DNA of 64,000 nucleotides from assembly GCF_001984155.1 (NCBI RefSeq), contig NZ_MTQO01000045.1, positions 248,001 to 312,000 on the forward strand, given 5' to 3'. The notes beneath the pieces were generated by a model. It saw only the letters and a list, made by a program, of their open reading frames with translations, searched no databases and was not told the DNA's origin. Shown here one piece after another: positions 17,736-27,479 of this stretch. The translations under genes and the position numbers were made by a program. This DNA comes from Actinosynnema sp. ALI-1.44. GTDB taxonomy: Bacteria; Actinomycetota; Actinomycetes; Mycobacteriales; Pseudonocardiaceae. The stretch's first letter is position 1. Every line of letters begins with the position of its first letter.

Positions 17736-20024
17736 CTAGGAGGTGACCGCGTACTGGGCCTGGATCTCCCACGGTTCCAGCGCGCGGTCGAGGAACATCA
17801 GGTTGTCGAACCGGCAGTCGCAGGGGTTGCCTTCCCGGGTGTCCTGCGGGAAGCTGCCGCCGATCTTGAATCCGCGCGGATCGGTCGGGGAGGCGGAGTA
17901 CGGGCCCTGACCGGTGCCGACGCCCCACGGGTCCCCAGCGACCACATAGGACCCGGGCAACGGCTTGCCGTTCTTGTACAGCGCCATTTTCCCGGTGTTG
18001 AAGTCGAATGTGGCCGCGAGGAACACCCAGTGCCCCTGTGGCAGGATCGTGCGCCAGTCCTCGGTGGCCGCGAAGGTCTGCGAGGCGCCGCCGTCGATCC
18101 GCCTGCCCAGTGCGACCACCTTCATCACACCGTCCACTTCGATCAGTTCCAGCAGAGCGCGGACCGCGTGGCCGTCGGAGTTGCCGCTCAGCACCCCGGC
18201 GATGCCGATTGCGCCGTAGAAGTCGGCCGGGTTGGCCGAATTGGAGTTCGGGCTCGGGTTCCGGCCGGTCATCTTGACCCAGCCCATCACCGTCGTCTGC
18301 CGGACGCCGTTGAACGCCCGCAGCGACGGGACACCACCGGCCGAGTACGTTCCGGCCTTCCAGTCGTCGTTGCCGGGCGTGAGCGGGTTGACCTGCTTGG
18401 TCTGCAACGAGTACCGGCTACCGCGGTACGCGCCGTCCGCGACCCGCGCCTGCTCGCCGCCGTTGACCAGGTCGATGGGCGTGCCCGACCGGCCGCTGTC
18501 GGCTTCCTTCGCCGGGTTCCCGGCGACCGGGTGCTCGAAGTCGTAGCGCGCCACCAGGTTGCCGACCAGCGACGGGTGGACGTCCGGCAGCGGCTTGGTC
18601 CCGGTGACCTGCCAGATCCTGCCGTTGGCCTTCGCCATGACGAACAGGTCGCCCGCGTTGTTCGTGCCGAACCGGATGTCGGTCCTGCGGTCACCGGCCA
18701 TGTCCTGCATCGTCATCGGACGGCCGGAGGCGTCCGTCACGGACAACTGGTGCAGCGGCGCGAGTTTCCCGCCACGCCGCATCTCGGTCGCGTTGGTGTA
18801 GAACAGTTTTCCGTCGACCAGGTCACCGAAGACGTACTTGCCCCACAGTTCCGGGACCCCCGAACCCCGGTAGACGAACCCGCCGACGACCGCGTGGCCG
18901 CTGTCCGCGGTGCACGGGAAGCCGGGCGGCGGGTCGTGGTCGTAGGCCGCGACCGGGTACACGTACCCGTTCCGAGCGTCGTTCGCGGGCAACGGGTAGA
19001 GGTTGCACCGGTCCGTGCGCTTGTAGACGAACGGGCCCTCGCGGTCGCTCCAGCCGAAGTTGTCACCGGCGCGCACCTCGTACACGGACTCGATCTCGTG
19101 TTCACCGATGTTGCCGAGGTACATCCTGCGGGTGACGCTGTCCCAGCTGAACCGGTGCGGGTCACGCAAGCCGTACGCGTACACCTCGCCCATCGCGCCG
19201 GGCCTGCCGGTGAACGGGTTGCGCGCCGGGATGCCGTACTTCCCGTTCGCGCTGTCGCGCCCGTCCGGGTCGATCCGGAGCAGTTTGCCGTGCGGCAGCG
19301 CCAGGTTCTGCGGGTCGTCGCTGGAGGTGCCCCGGCCGCCGTCGCCGACCGCGACGTACAGCTTGCCGTAGTCCTCCTGGTGGCGCAGCGCGGTCGGGTT
19401 GAAGTCGATCTGCTGGATCGCGTGGGTGAACCCGATGAACCCGATCCGGAGCATCTCCCTGCGGGTCCCGCTGAACACGGCGGCCTTCGGGTCGCTCGCC
19501 GTCCACTCGGTCAGCACGCTCTGGATCACGATCGTGCCGGGCTGGTCGTAGTCGGCGGGCTTCGTCGTCAACGCGCCGCGCGCCTCGGTGTGCGTGGTGT
19601 AGAACCGGCCGTTGCGCGCGAAGTCCGGGTGGAACGCCACGAACCCGAACCCGCTGCCCATTCCCTTGTTGTTGAAGAAGTCCGGCCCGACCGCGGCGCC
19701 GACGTCGAGGTACTCGGCCGACTGGCCGTCCTTGACGAAGTACAGCTTGCCGTTGAGGTCGGGCACGTACATCCGCCCGGACGAGTCGGGCAGCTCACCG
19801 AAGTAGTTGATCCTGGCGTGCCTGCGCAGGCGCGCGTCGGTCACCGGCGGTGTCGGTTCGGAGCGCGGCATCGTGATCACCTCGGCGAGGGTGAGTGCGA
19901 TGCCCGATGTAATCGGTTTCTCCGGAATCGGATCGGTCACCGGAAGATCGTCCGCAACCGCGGTAGGGGCTGGGACCGCACATAACACCAACGAAAGGGT
20001 CGAGATCAGACACCTGAGACGCAT
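17736..20024 (-). CDS. Secreted PQQ-type sugar dehydrogenase with C-terminal LamG domain
   Basis: A 762-aa exported protein. The signal peptide is the first 25-30 residues (LISTLSLVLCAVPAPTAVA). A six-bladed glucose/sorbosone dehydrogenase-type propeller follows (about 60-500), with blade motifs such as VAVGDGGRG, GLRDPHRFSWD and GDNFGWSDREGP. A LamG/concanavalin-like domain makes up the C-terminal 250 residues. ATG 20024 was chosen for the signal peptide. Probably oxidises an extracellular sugar, or binds a polysaccharide through LamG. Two LacI-type operators lie just upstream, consistent with sugar control. Confidence 0.85.
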   Translation of the reverse strand: MRLRCLISTLSLVLCAVPAPTAVADDLPVTDPIPEKPITSGIALTLAEVITMPRSEPTPPVTDARLRRHARINYFGELPDSSGRMYVPDLNGKLYFVKDGQSAEYLDVGAAVGPDFFNNKGMGSGFGFVAFHPDFARNGRFYTTHTEARGALTTKPADYDQPGTIVIQSVLTEWTASDPKAAVFSGTRREMLRIGFIGFTHAIQQIDFNPTALRHQEDYGKLYVAVGDGGRGTSSDDPQNLALPHGKLLRIDPDGRDSANGKYGIPARNPFTGRPGAMGEVYAYGLRDPHRFSWDSVTRRMYLGNIGEHEIESVYEVRAGDNFGWSDREGPFVYKRTDRCNLYPLPANDARNGYVYPVAAYDHDPPPGFPCTADSGHAVVGGFVYRGSGVPELWGKYVFGDLVDGKLFYTNATEMRRGGKLAPLHQLSVTDASGRPMTMQDMAGDRRTDIRFGTNNAGDLFVMAKANGRIWQVTGTKPLPDVHPSLVGNLVARYDFEHPVAGNPAKEADSGRSGTPIDLVNGGEQARVADGAYRGSRYSLQTKQVNPLTPGNDDWKAGTYSAGGVPSLRAFNGVRQTTVMGWVKMTGRNPSPNSNSANPADFYGAIGIAGVLSGNSDGHAVRALLELIEVDGVMKVVALGRRIDGGASQTFAATEDWRTILPQGHWVFLAATFDFNTGKMALYKNGKPLPGSYVVAGDPWGVGTGQGPYSASPTDPRGFKIGGSFPQDTREGNPCDCRFDNLMFLDRALEPWEIQAQYAVTS

Positions 20025-20052
20025 GACAACACCACCACTGCCTCGTCGCATG

Positions 20053-20079
20053 GTAAGCGCTTACTATGTAAACGCTTAC
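20053..20079. promoter_or_regulatory. Tandem LacI/GalR-type operators
   Basis: GTAAGCGCTTAC (20053-20064) is a perfect 12-bp palindrome. GTAAACGCTTAC (20068-20079) is the same site with one changed base. Their centres are 15 bp apart. Palindromes with a central CG of this kind are typical LacI-family sites. They sit 29 bp upstream of the sugar dehydrogenase start and 49 bp upstream of the divergent glycosyltransferase. No LacI gene is in the window. Confidence 0.75.
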
Positions 20080-20127
20080 ACGATCAGACGCGCGAAGTAC
20101 AGAGCGAGCAGGGCCTAGGCTGGGGAA

Positions 20128-21234
20128 ATGCGCATCTTGTCGAGTTTTATCGGCGGGCGGGGCCACTGGGGACCGATGGAACCGATTGCCCGTGCCGCAC
20201 GGGCGGCTGGGCACACCGTGGGCGTGACCTGCCAGCGGAGCATGGTCCAGCCGGTCAGGGATGCCGGGTTCGACGCGTGGCAGTCCGGCCCGGACTTCGA
20301 CGGCGGCGGTGTGCGGCGGCCGTTGATCGAGCCGAACCAGGACACCGAGGACGACGGCCTGCGGGACGGCTTCGCCGACCGGGCCGCGCGGCTGCGGTCG
20401 GCGGACCTGCTGGCGATGGACTGGCGGCCGGACCTGATCCTGTGCGACGAGGTCGACTTCGGCGGGATGATCGCCGCCGAGGTCCTCGGCATCCCGCACG
20501 TGACCGTGCTGAGCAACGCCTCGGGCTCGTTCGTGCGGCCGTCGGTCGTGCAGGACACGCTCAACGAGGTACGCGCCGAGCACGGCCTGGCGCCGGACGA
20601 GAACCTGGGCATGCTCGGCCGTCACCTGGTGCTCTCGCCGTTCCCGCCGAGTCTGCGGCACCCGGACCACCCGCTGCCCGCGACCGGGCACAGCATCCGG
20701 CTGCAGGACGTGGCCGAGGCCAAACCGGAGGAGCCGACGGTCTACTTCACCCTCGGCACGATCTTCAACACCGAGTCCGGCGACCTGTTCACGCGGGTCC
20801 TGGCCGGCCTGCGTGAGCTGCCGGGACGGCTGATCGTGACGGTCGGCCCGTACATCGACCCCGCCGAGTTCGGCACGCAACCCGACCACGTGCGGATCGA
20901 GGGGTTCGTCCCGCAGCACGAGATCCTGCCGCAGTGCAGCCTGGTCGTGTCGCACGGCGGCTCGGGCAGCATGACCGGCACCATCGCGCACGGTCTGCCG
21001 ACCGTGCTGGTCCCGTTGGGCGCCGACCAGATCGTGAACGCCCGGCGATGCACCGACCTGGGCTTCGGCGAGGTCCTCAACGCCTACACGGTCACCCCCG
21101 ACGAGGTGCGGGACACGACCGCCGAGGTGCTCGACGACCCGTCTTACCGGCAGGCCGCGACCCGCCTTAGGGACGAGATGGCCGCGTTGCCGGACGTGTC
21201 TTATGCGCTGCGTCTCATCGAGGGCCTCAGGTGA
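20128..21234 (+). CDS. GT1-family glycosyltransferase (macrolide/UGT type)
   Basis: A 368-aa soluble GT-B glycosyltransferase. The N-terminal acceptor domain begins ILSSFIGGRGHWGP. The C-terminal nucleotide-sugar site is seen as SHGGSGSMTGTIAHGLP, followed by GADQ. The family glycosylates small molecules such as macrolides or rifamycins, either in biosynthesis or as self-protection. Divergent from the sugar dehydrogenase; no biosynthetic cluster surrounds it. Substrate unknown. Confidence 0.86.
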   Translation: MRILSSFIGGRGHWGPMEPIARAARAAGHTVGVTCQRSMVQPVRDAGFDAWQSGPDFDGGGVRRPLIEPNQDTEDDGLRDGFADRAARLRSADLLAMDWRPDLILCDEVDFGGMIAAEVLGIPHVTVLSNASGSFVRPSVVQDTLNEVRAEHGLAPDENLGMLGRHLVLSPFPPSLRHPDHPLPATGHSIRLQDVAEAKPEEPTVYFTLGTIFNTESGDLFTRVLAGLRELPGRLIVTVGPYIDPAEFGTQPDHVRIEGFVPQHEILPQCSLVVSHGGSGSMTGTIAHGLPTVLVPLGADQIVNARRCTDLGFGEVLNAYTVTPDEVRDTTAEVLDDPSYRQAATRLRDEMAALPDVSYALRLIEGLR

Positions 21235-21568
21235 CACCCAGTTGCCCAATGCGGCACGGGGGTGCTTAGCAAGATCCTCATAGTCATGTGGGGATTGGCT
21301 GAGACTCAGTTCAGGAACATCGCCGACGACATGGCCCGCGACCAGGTCGCGGCCGCCAGGGAGCGCGCCGCGTCCACTCCGGAGGGCAAACGCACGTGGC
21401 AGCCGGGGCAGCGTGCACCGGACAGTGCGTCCAGCGGTATCCAGCGCCGTACTGCCCATAGGGCCTGGGCACCGCGATAGGCGCACTGTGAAACGCACGC
21501 AGGCGACCAGCGGGAACCCGGACGCGAAACTGGCGCGAGGCAGGCGGCGAACTGTGCCACCATGCCTT
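21235..21568. other. Intergenic region before the LAL regulator
   Basis: 334 bp. A 72-codon plus-strand frame at 21262-21480 is open but has Arg/Ala-rich composition at its end and no family I recognise. The LAL regulator frame stays open upstream to 21413, so its true start could lie inside this stretch. Confidence 0.4.
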
Positions 21569-24490
21569 GTGCCTCGGATCGGGTCTGGAATAGCGTTGGT
21601 CGGCCGCGAGGATGAGCTGGCAGCACTTCGGGCAGCGATGGCATCGGCCACTGGTGGCCGAGCCGGCGCCGTCCTCGTGGCAGGGGACGCGGGGGTTGGG
21701 AAAACGCGACTGCTCACCGAGTTGGTCGCGGCCGCACGATCTGGCGGTACCACCGTGTTCACCGGCCGGTGCCTCGACGTGGACGAAGCAGGTCTGCCTT
21801 ACCTGCCCTTCGTCGAGGCACTCGGCCAGCTCACCGGGGCGCAGCGGGCGCTCGCCGCCCGCCGCCCCGTGCTGAGCAGACTGATGTCCAGGGTCGCGCC
21901 CAGCGACGAGGCGAGCGAACCCGCGATGGAGCAGCTGCGGCTGTTCGACGCGGTGCACGGGCTGTTCAGCGACCTGGCCGAGCAGGCGCCGGTGCTGCTG
22001 ACGATCGAGGACCTGCACTGGGCCGACGCGTCCACCCGCGACCTGATCCTGTTCCTGGTGTCCCGGTTGGACACGCAGCGGATACTGATCGTCGGCACGT
22101 ACCGGCTGGACGACCTGCACCGCAGGCACCCGCTGCGGCCGCTGCTCGGCGACCTGACCCGCTTGTCCACTGTGGAGCAGATCACGGTCGGCCCGTTCGA
22201 CCGGGCGCACGCGGTGCAGCTGGTCGACGCGCTCTCCGACGGCGCGCTGCCACCGGCGACAGTCCACAAGATCGCGGAGCGCTCGGAGGGCAACGCCTTC
22301 TTCTGCGAGGAGCTCACCGCCGCGTACGGCGACGGCGCAGGAGTGCCCGCTGGGCTGGCCGACCTCCTGCTGGCCAGGATCGAACGCCTGGGCAAGGACG
22401 CGCGCAAGGTCGTGCGCGCCGCCGCCGTCGCCAGCCAGACGGTCACGCACGCCAGCCTCGCGACGGTGTCCGGCCTCGCGGACGACGTGCTCGAGGAGTC
22501 CCTACGGGAATCCGTGCAGCACAACGTGCTCGTCACGGTGGACAGCGGCTACGCCTTCCGCCACGCGTTGTTGCGTGAAGCGGTGTACGACGACCTGCTG
22601 CCAGGCGAACGAGTCCGGCTGCATGCCGGCTACGCGCGCATCGTCAAGTCACACGCTTTGCTCGCGTACCACAGTTTCCACAGCCACGACCTGGCAGGAG
22701 CGTTGGTCGCGTCCGTACGCGCCGCCGACGAGGCAGGCACAATGGGCGCGCCCGGAGAGAAGCTGCGGCACGTCGAGCAGGCCCTTGAACTGTGGAGCGC
22801 TGTTCCCACGCCCGAACGCAGCGGCACCAACGAGCTGGCGTTGCTGCGTTCGGCGACGCGGGCGGCGATGGCCTCCGGAGAGCTCGAGCGGGCCGACGAG
22901 TACGCCAAGGCCGCCGTGGCCATGGCCGACGAGACGGGCGACCCGGAGATCCGCGCGGCGACCAGGCACCAGTGGGCGATCGCGTCGATCGCGCTCGAGG
23001 ACCGCGGGCCGGAGATCCAGGAGCTGGTCGACGAGGCGTGGGAGCTGGTGCGCGACCGGCCGGTCAGCGAGGTCAAGGCCAAGGTGCAAGCGCTTGCGGC
23101 CCGGTCGTGGGTCTGGTCGTGGGACGACGACCTCGATCAGCTCAAGATGATCGCCGAGCAGGCGTTGCTGGACGCCAAGCAGGTCGGCGCGACCGTGGTC
23201 GAGGTCGACGCGCTGGTCACGCTGGCCGTGTTCGCCGAGTGGAGCGGCGAGGTCGAGGAATCCATCCGGATGGGCAAGGCGGCCGCCAAGCGGGCCGCGT
23301 CCATCGGGGCGTACGACGTGGAACTCCGCGCGCTGAAGAACACCTCCATCACGCTGTGGATCCACGGCCGCAAGCCCGAGGGCATGCGCATGATGGACCA
23401 CGCGGCCAAGCGTTCGGGCGAGGTAGGCCTGCCGTGGAGCCTCGCCGGTATCGACGTGCGGTGCGAACGGGTCACCATGCGCTACGGCCTGGGTGACTGG
23501 TCCGGCGCGTTGGAGGCGGGGAAGGACACAGCCGGTGCACCGGCTGTGGCAAGGGCGCGGGTGATGGCGCCGACGTTGTGGGTACTGGCCTCGCAGGGTG
23601 ACTTCACCGCTCTGGACCAGCGAGCCGAGGAACTGGCCGCGCTGTCCGAGGACGCGCTGTCCCAGGAGATCGCCAACATGGGCCTGGCTGAGGGCGCGCT
23701 GTGGCGCAACAGGCCGCGTGATGCGCTCGACCACGTCGAGATCGTGATCGGTCACATGGAGACCCTGGTCCGGGCGTCCGTCACGGACGCGATGCTGGCC
23801 GGGTGCATCGGCCTGTGGACGTACTGCGATCTCGCCGAGGAAGCGCGCCGTCGCGGTGACCACGCCACAGCGGACGCCGCCATCGCGGACGGTGAGGCGA
23901 TGGCGCAACGGATCCGGAACCTCACGCCGAAGCAGAACAACGGCAGGCGCGTCCACAGCAGATTCAAGCACCCCGAGACCTACGCCTTCGAAACGCGCAT
24001 GAACGCCGAGCTGAGCCGGTTGCGTGGTCAGCACGACAAGCGGTTGTGGGAAGAGGCAACCGGTCCGTTGATCGAGGCCGAGTACTTCCGGGCGCTCGCC
24101 CGCTGGCGCTGGGCGTCACTGCTGCTCGCCGATGGCGACCGCGACCACGCGGCCGAACAACTCGGCAACGCGTACGAGGTCGCGGACCGGCTGGGCGCGC
24201 GACCGCTGCGCGAAGCCGTGGCCGACCTCGCCCGGCGCAGCCGGATCCCCCTGCCCGGCCAGCAACCGGCCGCCGAGCCCAGCAGCGACCTGACACCCCG
24301 TGAACTGTCCGTCCTGCGGCTGGTCGCCGCCGGGCTGACCAACAAGCAGGTCGGCGAGCGGCTCTACATCAGCCAGAAGACGGCCAGCGTCCACCTGTCA
24401 CGCGCGATGGCCAAGCTGGGCGCTGCCAACCGCACCGAGGTCGTGTCCATCGCGCACGAACGCGGACTCATCGGTGAGCTCCAGCGGTAA
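21569..24490 (+). CDS. Large ATP-binding LuxR-family (LAL/MalT-type) regulator
   Basis: About 973 aa from GTG 21569. An N-terminal AAA/STAND ATPase has Walker A GDAGVGKT at residues 39-46 and Walker B LLTIEDLHWAD. A long helical TPR-like middle follows, and a C-terminal LuxR HTH (about 907-968; LTPRELSVLRLVAAGLTNKQVGERL is split here for length: LTPRELSVLRL then VAAGLTNKQ). GTG 21569 places the protein start just before GREDEL, as usual. The 3' end overlaps the convergent sigma factor gene by 93 bp. LAL proteins respond to nucleotides or ligands and often act as pathway-specific activators; the target is unknown. Confidence 0.87.
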   Translation: MPRIGSGIALVGREDELAALRAAMASATGGRAGAVLVAGDAGVGKTRLLTELVAAARSGGTTVFTGRCLDVDEAGLPYLPFVEALGQLTGAQRALAARRPVLSRLMSRVAPSDEASEPAMEQLRLFDAVHGLFSDLAEQAPVLLTIEDLHWADASTRDLILFLVSRLDTQRILIVGTYRLDDLHRRHPLRPLLGDLTRLSTVEQITVGPFDRAHAVQLVDALSDGALPPATVHKIAERSEGNAFFCEELTAAYGDGAGVPAGLADLLLARIERLGKDARKVVRAAAVASQTVTHASLATVSGLADDVLEESLRESVQHNVLVTVDSGYAFRHALLREAVYDDLLPGERVRLHAGYARIVKSHALLAYHSFHSHDLAGALVASVRAADEAGTMGAPGEKLRHVEQALELWSAVPTPERSGTNELALLRSATRAAMASGELERADEYAKAAVAMADETGDPEIRAATRHQWAIASIALEDRGPEIQELVDEAWELVRDRPVSEVKAKVQALAARSWVWSWDDDLDQLKMIAEQALLDAKQVGATVVEVDALVTLAVFAEWSGEVEESIRMGKAAAKRAASIGAYDVELRALKNTSITLWIHGRKPEGMRMMDHAAKRSGEVGLPWSLAGIDVRCERVTMRYGLGDWSGALEAGKDTAGAPAVARARVMAPTLWVLASQGDFTALDQRAEELAALSEDALSQEIANMGLAEGALWRNRPRDALDHVEIVIGHMETLVRASVTDAMLAGCIGLWTYCDLAEEARRRGDHATADAAIADGEAMAQRIRNLTPKQNNGRRVHSRFKHPETYAFETRMNAELSRLRGQHDKRLWEEATGPLIEAEYFRALARWRWASLLLADGDRDHAAEQLGNAYEVADRLGARPLREAVADLARRSRIPLPGQQPAAEPSSDLTPRELSVLRLVAAGLTNKQVGERLYISQKTASVHLSRAMAKLGAANRTEVVSIAHERGLIGELQR

Positions 24491-25423
24491 GCCGAACTTC
24501 TCGAACAACGAGGTGTCGAAGAAGGACGTCGAGTGTGTGATGCCGTCCTTGGTCAGCGTCAGCACCACGAGGTTGAACGCCTTGGCCACGCCGTCCCGCA
24601 CCCAGTAGGTGCCGAAGCCGGGCTGGCCGTTGGCCGACACGGGGATCAGGCGCAGTTCGCCGGGACCGACCGGACACGTGTGGGCCAGGTGCCGGGCGAT
24701 GTTCTCGCGGCCGCGGTACCAGACGGCGTACGGCGGCATGTCGAACACGGCGTCCTCGGTGAACAGAGCGACGATCTCCGGCACGTTCTTGGCCTCGAAG
24801 GCGGACACGTACCTGGCCAGCAGCTCGCGCTGCTCGGCGTCGGTCGGCTCGGTCACGTCGTCCGCGTTCGGCGCCACCTCGTCGAGCTGGGCACGGGCGC
24901 GTTGCAGCACGCTGTTGACGGCTGTTGTCGTGGTGTCCAGCGCTTCGGCGACCTCAGCGGCACGCCATTTCAGCACGTCACGCAGGATCAGCACGGCACG
25001 CTGCCGGGGCGGCAGGTGTTGCAGCGCCGCGATCAGCGCGAGCCGGACGGTCTCCCTGGCCGCGACGATGGACGCCGGGTCGGCGCCGTCAGGAAACGGC
25101 TCGAGCCACGGCACTTCGTCGCGCTCGTTCAACGGGTCGGCCGGGTCGCTGTCGGGGGTGCCCAGCCCGGCGGGCAGCGGTCGCCGTTCACGGCCGTCCA
25201 GCGCGGTCAGGCACACGTTGGTGGCGATCCGGTAGAGCCAGGTGCGCAGCGAGGACCGTTTCTCGAACTTGTCATACGCCTTCCATGCCCTGATGTACGT
25301 CTCCTGTACCAGGTCCTCGGCGTCGTGTATCGAGCCGAGCATCCGGTAGCAGTGCGCGAGCAGCTCCCGCCGATACGGGTCCGCCTCGTGCAGGAAGTCG
25401 ACGGACTCGGTCGTTGTCGTCAT
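24398..25423 (-). CDS. SigG-like ECF sigma factor with C-terminal SnoaL-like domain (copy 1)
   Basis: A 341-aa extracytoplasmic-function sigma factor. Region 2 includes ELLAHCYRMLGSIHDAEDLVQE and RTWLYRIATNVCL (each shorter than the limit when split), region 4 includes LPPRQRAVLILRDVL and AVNSVLQRARAQL, and a SnoaL/NTF2-like domain occupies about 205-320. The layout fits the SigG/TIGR02960 type, in which the tail tunes activity instead of a separate anti-sigma factor. GGAG lies just before ATG 25423. It follows the 340-aa gene by 58 bp on the same strand, so the three genes 27299-24398 may be one transcript. The last about 30 residues are read antisense to the LAL HTH. Confidence 0.9.
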   Translation of the reverse strand: MTTTTESVDFLHEADPYRRELLAHCYRMLGSIHDAEDLVQETYIRAWKAYDKFEKRSSLRTWLYRIATNVCLTALDGRERRPLPAGLGTPDSDPADPLNERDEVPWLEPFPDGADPASIVAARETVRLALIAALQHLPPRQRAVLILRDVLKWRAAEVAEALDTTTTAVNSVLQRARAQLDEVAPNADDVTEPTDAEQRELLARYVSAFEAKNVPEIVALFTEDAVFDMPPYAVWYRGRENIARHLAHTCPVGPGELRLIPVSANGQPGFGTYWVRDGVAKAFNLVVLTLTKDGITHSTSFFDTSLFEKFGLPLELTDESAFVRDGHDLGAVGSAQLGHRA

Positions 25424-25481
25424 CTCATCGTCTCCTTCCGGGCCACGGGGCGTCAGTAAAGACCCAGGGTCCGACAGAAAC

Positions 25482-26504
25482 TCATCGGCCGAGGGTGCCG
25501 AGCCGGGTCAACCAGTCAGCGACCTCGACAGACGGCAGAACTCGGTCCAATTGGACCGAAGGCCGCATCCGTCCGAACAGCCGTCCCGGGTTCCACGTCC
25601 GCGGGTACGGCAGCGGCTCGAGCAGCACCACACGCCTGCCGTCGAGCACCGGGATGTCGGCAGGCCGCCCCTCACCCCAGATCCACGATCCGGCGTGGTC
25701 GACAAGGTTGAACTGGCCGCTCACGCCGTCGTGCGGCACCGGGTCGCCGTCACTGGCCGCCGCGACCCACACCGGGTCCGGCGGAGTGCCCGCGATCAGC
25801 CCGTCGCGTTCGGGCCCGACCAGCGCCGCCGCCAGCAACGTCTGGAGTTGGAAGTTGCCCGCCACACCGGACACCGTCAGCTCATATCCCCGACCGGACG
25901 CGCGGTGCAGCACGACGAACGGCTCGTTGTCGAGCACTTCGAGCAGGTCGACGAGGCACCCCAGGTCCTCGCGCAGGGGACCGATCCGTCCGACGAGGTC
26001 GGCCAGCACGCCCCGATGGGGCAACGCAGACCGGACGTCCGAGTGTTGCAGCACGGCGATAGCGGGCGCGGTCCACGCGCCAAGCGCGTACCACGCGAAG
26101 GCGATGGTGTGCGCGTCCTCTTTGGAGTGGACGCCCGCGAGCACGCGCACGGTCTCCTCATAGGAGTCGTCGTCGAAGTTGGGGCGTTCCTGGCCATGCG
26201 GCCACGTCTCGATGAGTGTCCCGACGCGGCGCAACGTGTCGATGAGACCTATGACGATCATCGGGACGAGCGGGCCGGGCGCGGCGCCGAGTTCGACCAA
26301 CGCACCGCCCAGGACAGGCAACTGACCGACCACGTCGACCGGCATCTCGCCGAGCGCAGCCGCGATCCGGGGCAGCGCGGCGTCCAGGTCGGCCTTGGTG
26401 GACTGCTGGGCGGCCTCCCACACCGCGGCGAGCGCGTGCTCGTAGGCGTCCCGGTCCTGTTGCCGTATCGAGTTCTCGAGGCCGTCGACGGCCTGATCAA
26501 GCAT
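25482..26504 (-). CDS. Unrecognised 340-aa protein
   Basis: I do not recognise a family. The protein is acidic, rich in Leu/Val/Ala and has no signal peptide or clear membrane span. Residues 1-110 look helical; a later part has WYALGAW and WIWGEG segments and a Pro/Arg-rich end. It starts 9 bp after the stop of the methyltransferase, so the two are one operon. The frame is well biased to GC at third positions and clearly coding. Confidence 0.7.
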   Translation of the reverse strand: MLDQAVDGLENSIRQQDRDAYEHALAAVWEAAQQSTKADLDAALPRIAAALGEMPVDVVGQLPVLGGALVELGAAPGPLVPMIVIGLIDTLRRVGTLIETWPHGQERPNFDDDSYEETVRVLAGVHSKEDAHTIAFAWYALGAWTAPAIAVLQHSDVRSALPHRGVLADLVGRIGPLREDLGCLVDLLEVLDNEPFVVLHRASGRGYELTVSGVAGNFQLQTLLAAALVGPERDGLIAGTPPDPVWVAAASDGDPVPHDGVSGQFNLVDHAGSWIWGEGRPADIPVLDGRRVVLLEPLPYPRTWNPGRLFGRMRPSVQLDRVLPSVEVADWLTRLGTLGR

Positions 26505-26513
26505 GCGAGGAGC

Positions 26514-27299
26514 TTACGGCCTGCTCGCGACGTGCAGCGTGGCGCGGAAGTCCAGCGAGATCCCGCCGGCCGTCCGCATGTGTTCCGCTCCGGCGAGGAA
26601 GCGGATGTGGAACTGTTCGGCCTGCTCGGCGGGCAGCCTGCCGACGGCGTCGGTGAGACCGCGCGGCCGCAGCCAGTCCCACAACGCCTCCGGGCCGGCC
26701 AGTGGGACCGGCATCTCGACGGAGTCCGTCGCCAGGTCGGTGAACCCGGCCTGCTCGATCAACGCGTTGAGCCGCCTGCTGGTCATCGCGCCCGAACTCT
26801 CTTCGTCGTCACCGGGCACAGGCACACCGAAGAACTCACCGGCCAGTTCGAACAGCCACCGCAGGCGTCCGACAGTCTGTTTCTCCAACGACAGCGCGAG
26901 CGTCCCGCCAGGGGCGAGCACCCGGCGGAACTCGGCGAGCGCGACATCCGGATCAGGCAGGACCTGCATCACGAACCCGGCCGTGACCAGGTCGAACGAC
27001 CCGTCGGGGAAGTCGAGCCCGCCCGCGTCCATCTGCCGGGCGACGATGTCCGGGAAGTCCATGGCCATCCGCGCGACCATGCCTGCCGAGGCGTCGACAG
27101 CGGTCACGTCGCACCCGGCGGCCAACGCGGCGCGCGCGACCGCGCCACGACCCGCACCGACGTCGAGCACCCGCGCACCGGCGGCCGGACGGGCGTGGTC
27201 GACGAGCAGCCGTCCCACGTCGGCGACGTACGGGAAGATCTCCTCGTACTTGTCGGCCAGCTGGTCGTACTTGTGTCTGCCCTGTTCGGTGCTCGTCAC
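26514..27299 (-). CDS. Class I SAM-dependent methyltransferase
   Basis: A 261-aa methyltransferase. Motif I is VLDVGAGRGAVAR near residue 44; a DA acidic loop follows VTAVDAS, and motif IV/post reads FDLVTAGFVMQVL. GTG 27299 was chosen, since a longer frame would add a Cys/Ser/Arg-rich unconserved tail. First gene of a probable operon with the 340-aa protein and perhaps the sigma factor. Divergent from the response regulator by 180 bp. Substrate unknown. Confidence 0.85.
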   Translation of the reverse strand: MTSTEQGRHKYDQLADKYEEIFPYVADVGRLLVDHARPAAGARVLDVGAGRGAVARAALAAGCDVTAVDASAGMVARMAMDFPDIVARQMDAGGLDFPDGSFDLVTAGFVMQVLPDPDVALAEFRRVLAPGGTLALSLEKQTVGRLRWLFELAGEFFGVPVPGDDEESSGAMTSRRLNALIEQAGFTDLATDSVEMPVPLAGPEALWDWLRPRGLTDAVGRLPAEQAEQFHIRFLAGAEHMRTAGGISLDFRATLHVASRP

Positions 27300-27479
27300 G
27301 GCGGGAGCGTAGGCAAGGCACCGGACAGCGGGATACCGCCGTTCGCGTCGCGACGAGGCCTTTGTGGAACAGCACCCGCTCGTTGCCGGTTGCCGCACTG
27401 CGTCGCAGATGGATTTGAACAAACTCTGAACTGGATCGGCCACAGTGTCACCAGTGGAGCAACTGGGGGTGGTGTCATC

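Noticed and set aside
17637-19985. Long plus-strand open frame of 782 codons
   Set aside because: It is antisense to the secreted sugar dehydrogenase, is Arg/Val-rich and lacks any domain. High GC makes such shadows common.
19795-21762. Minus-strand open frame of 655 codons
   Set aside because: Antisense to the glycosyltransferase and crosses two promoter regions. No motif.
25551-27479. N-terminal extension of the response regulator frame
   Set aside because: The first 643 codons are antisense to the methyltransferase and the 340-aa gene; the receiver domain begins at GTG 27480.
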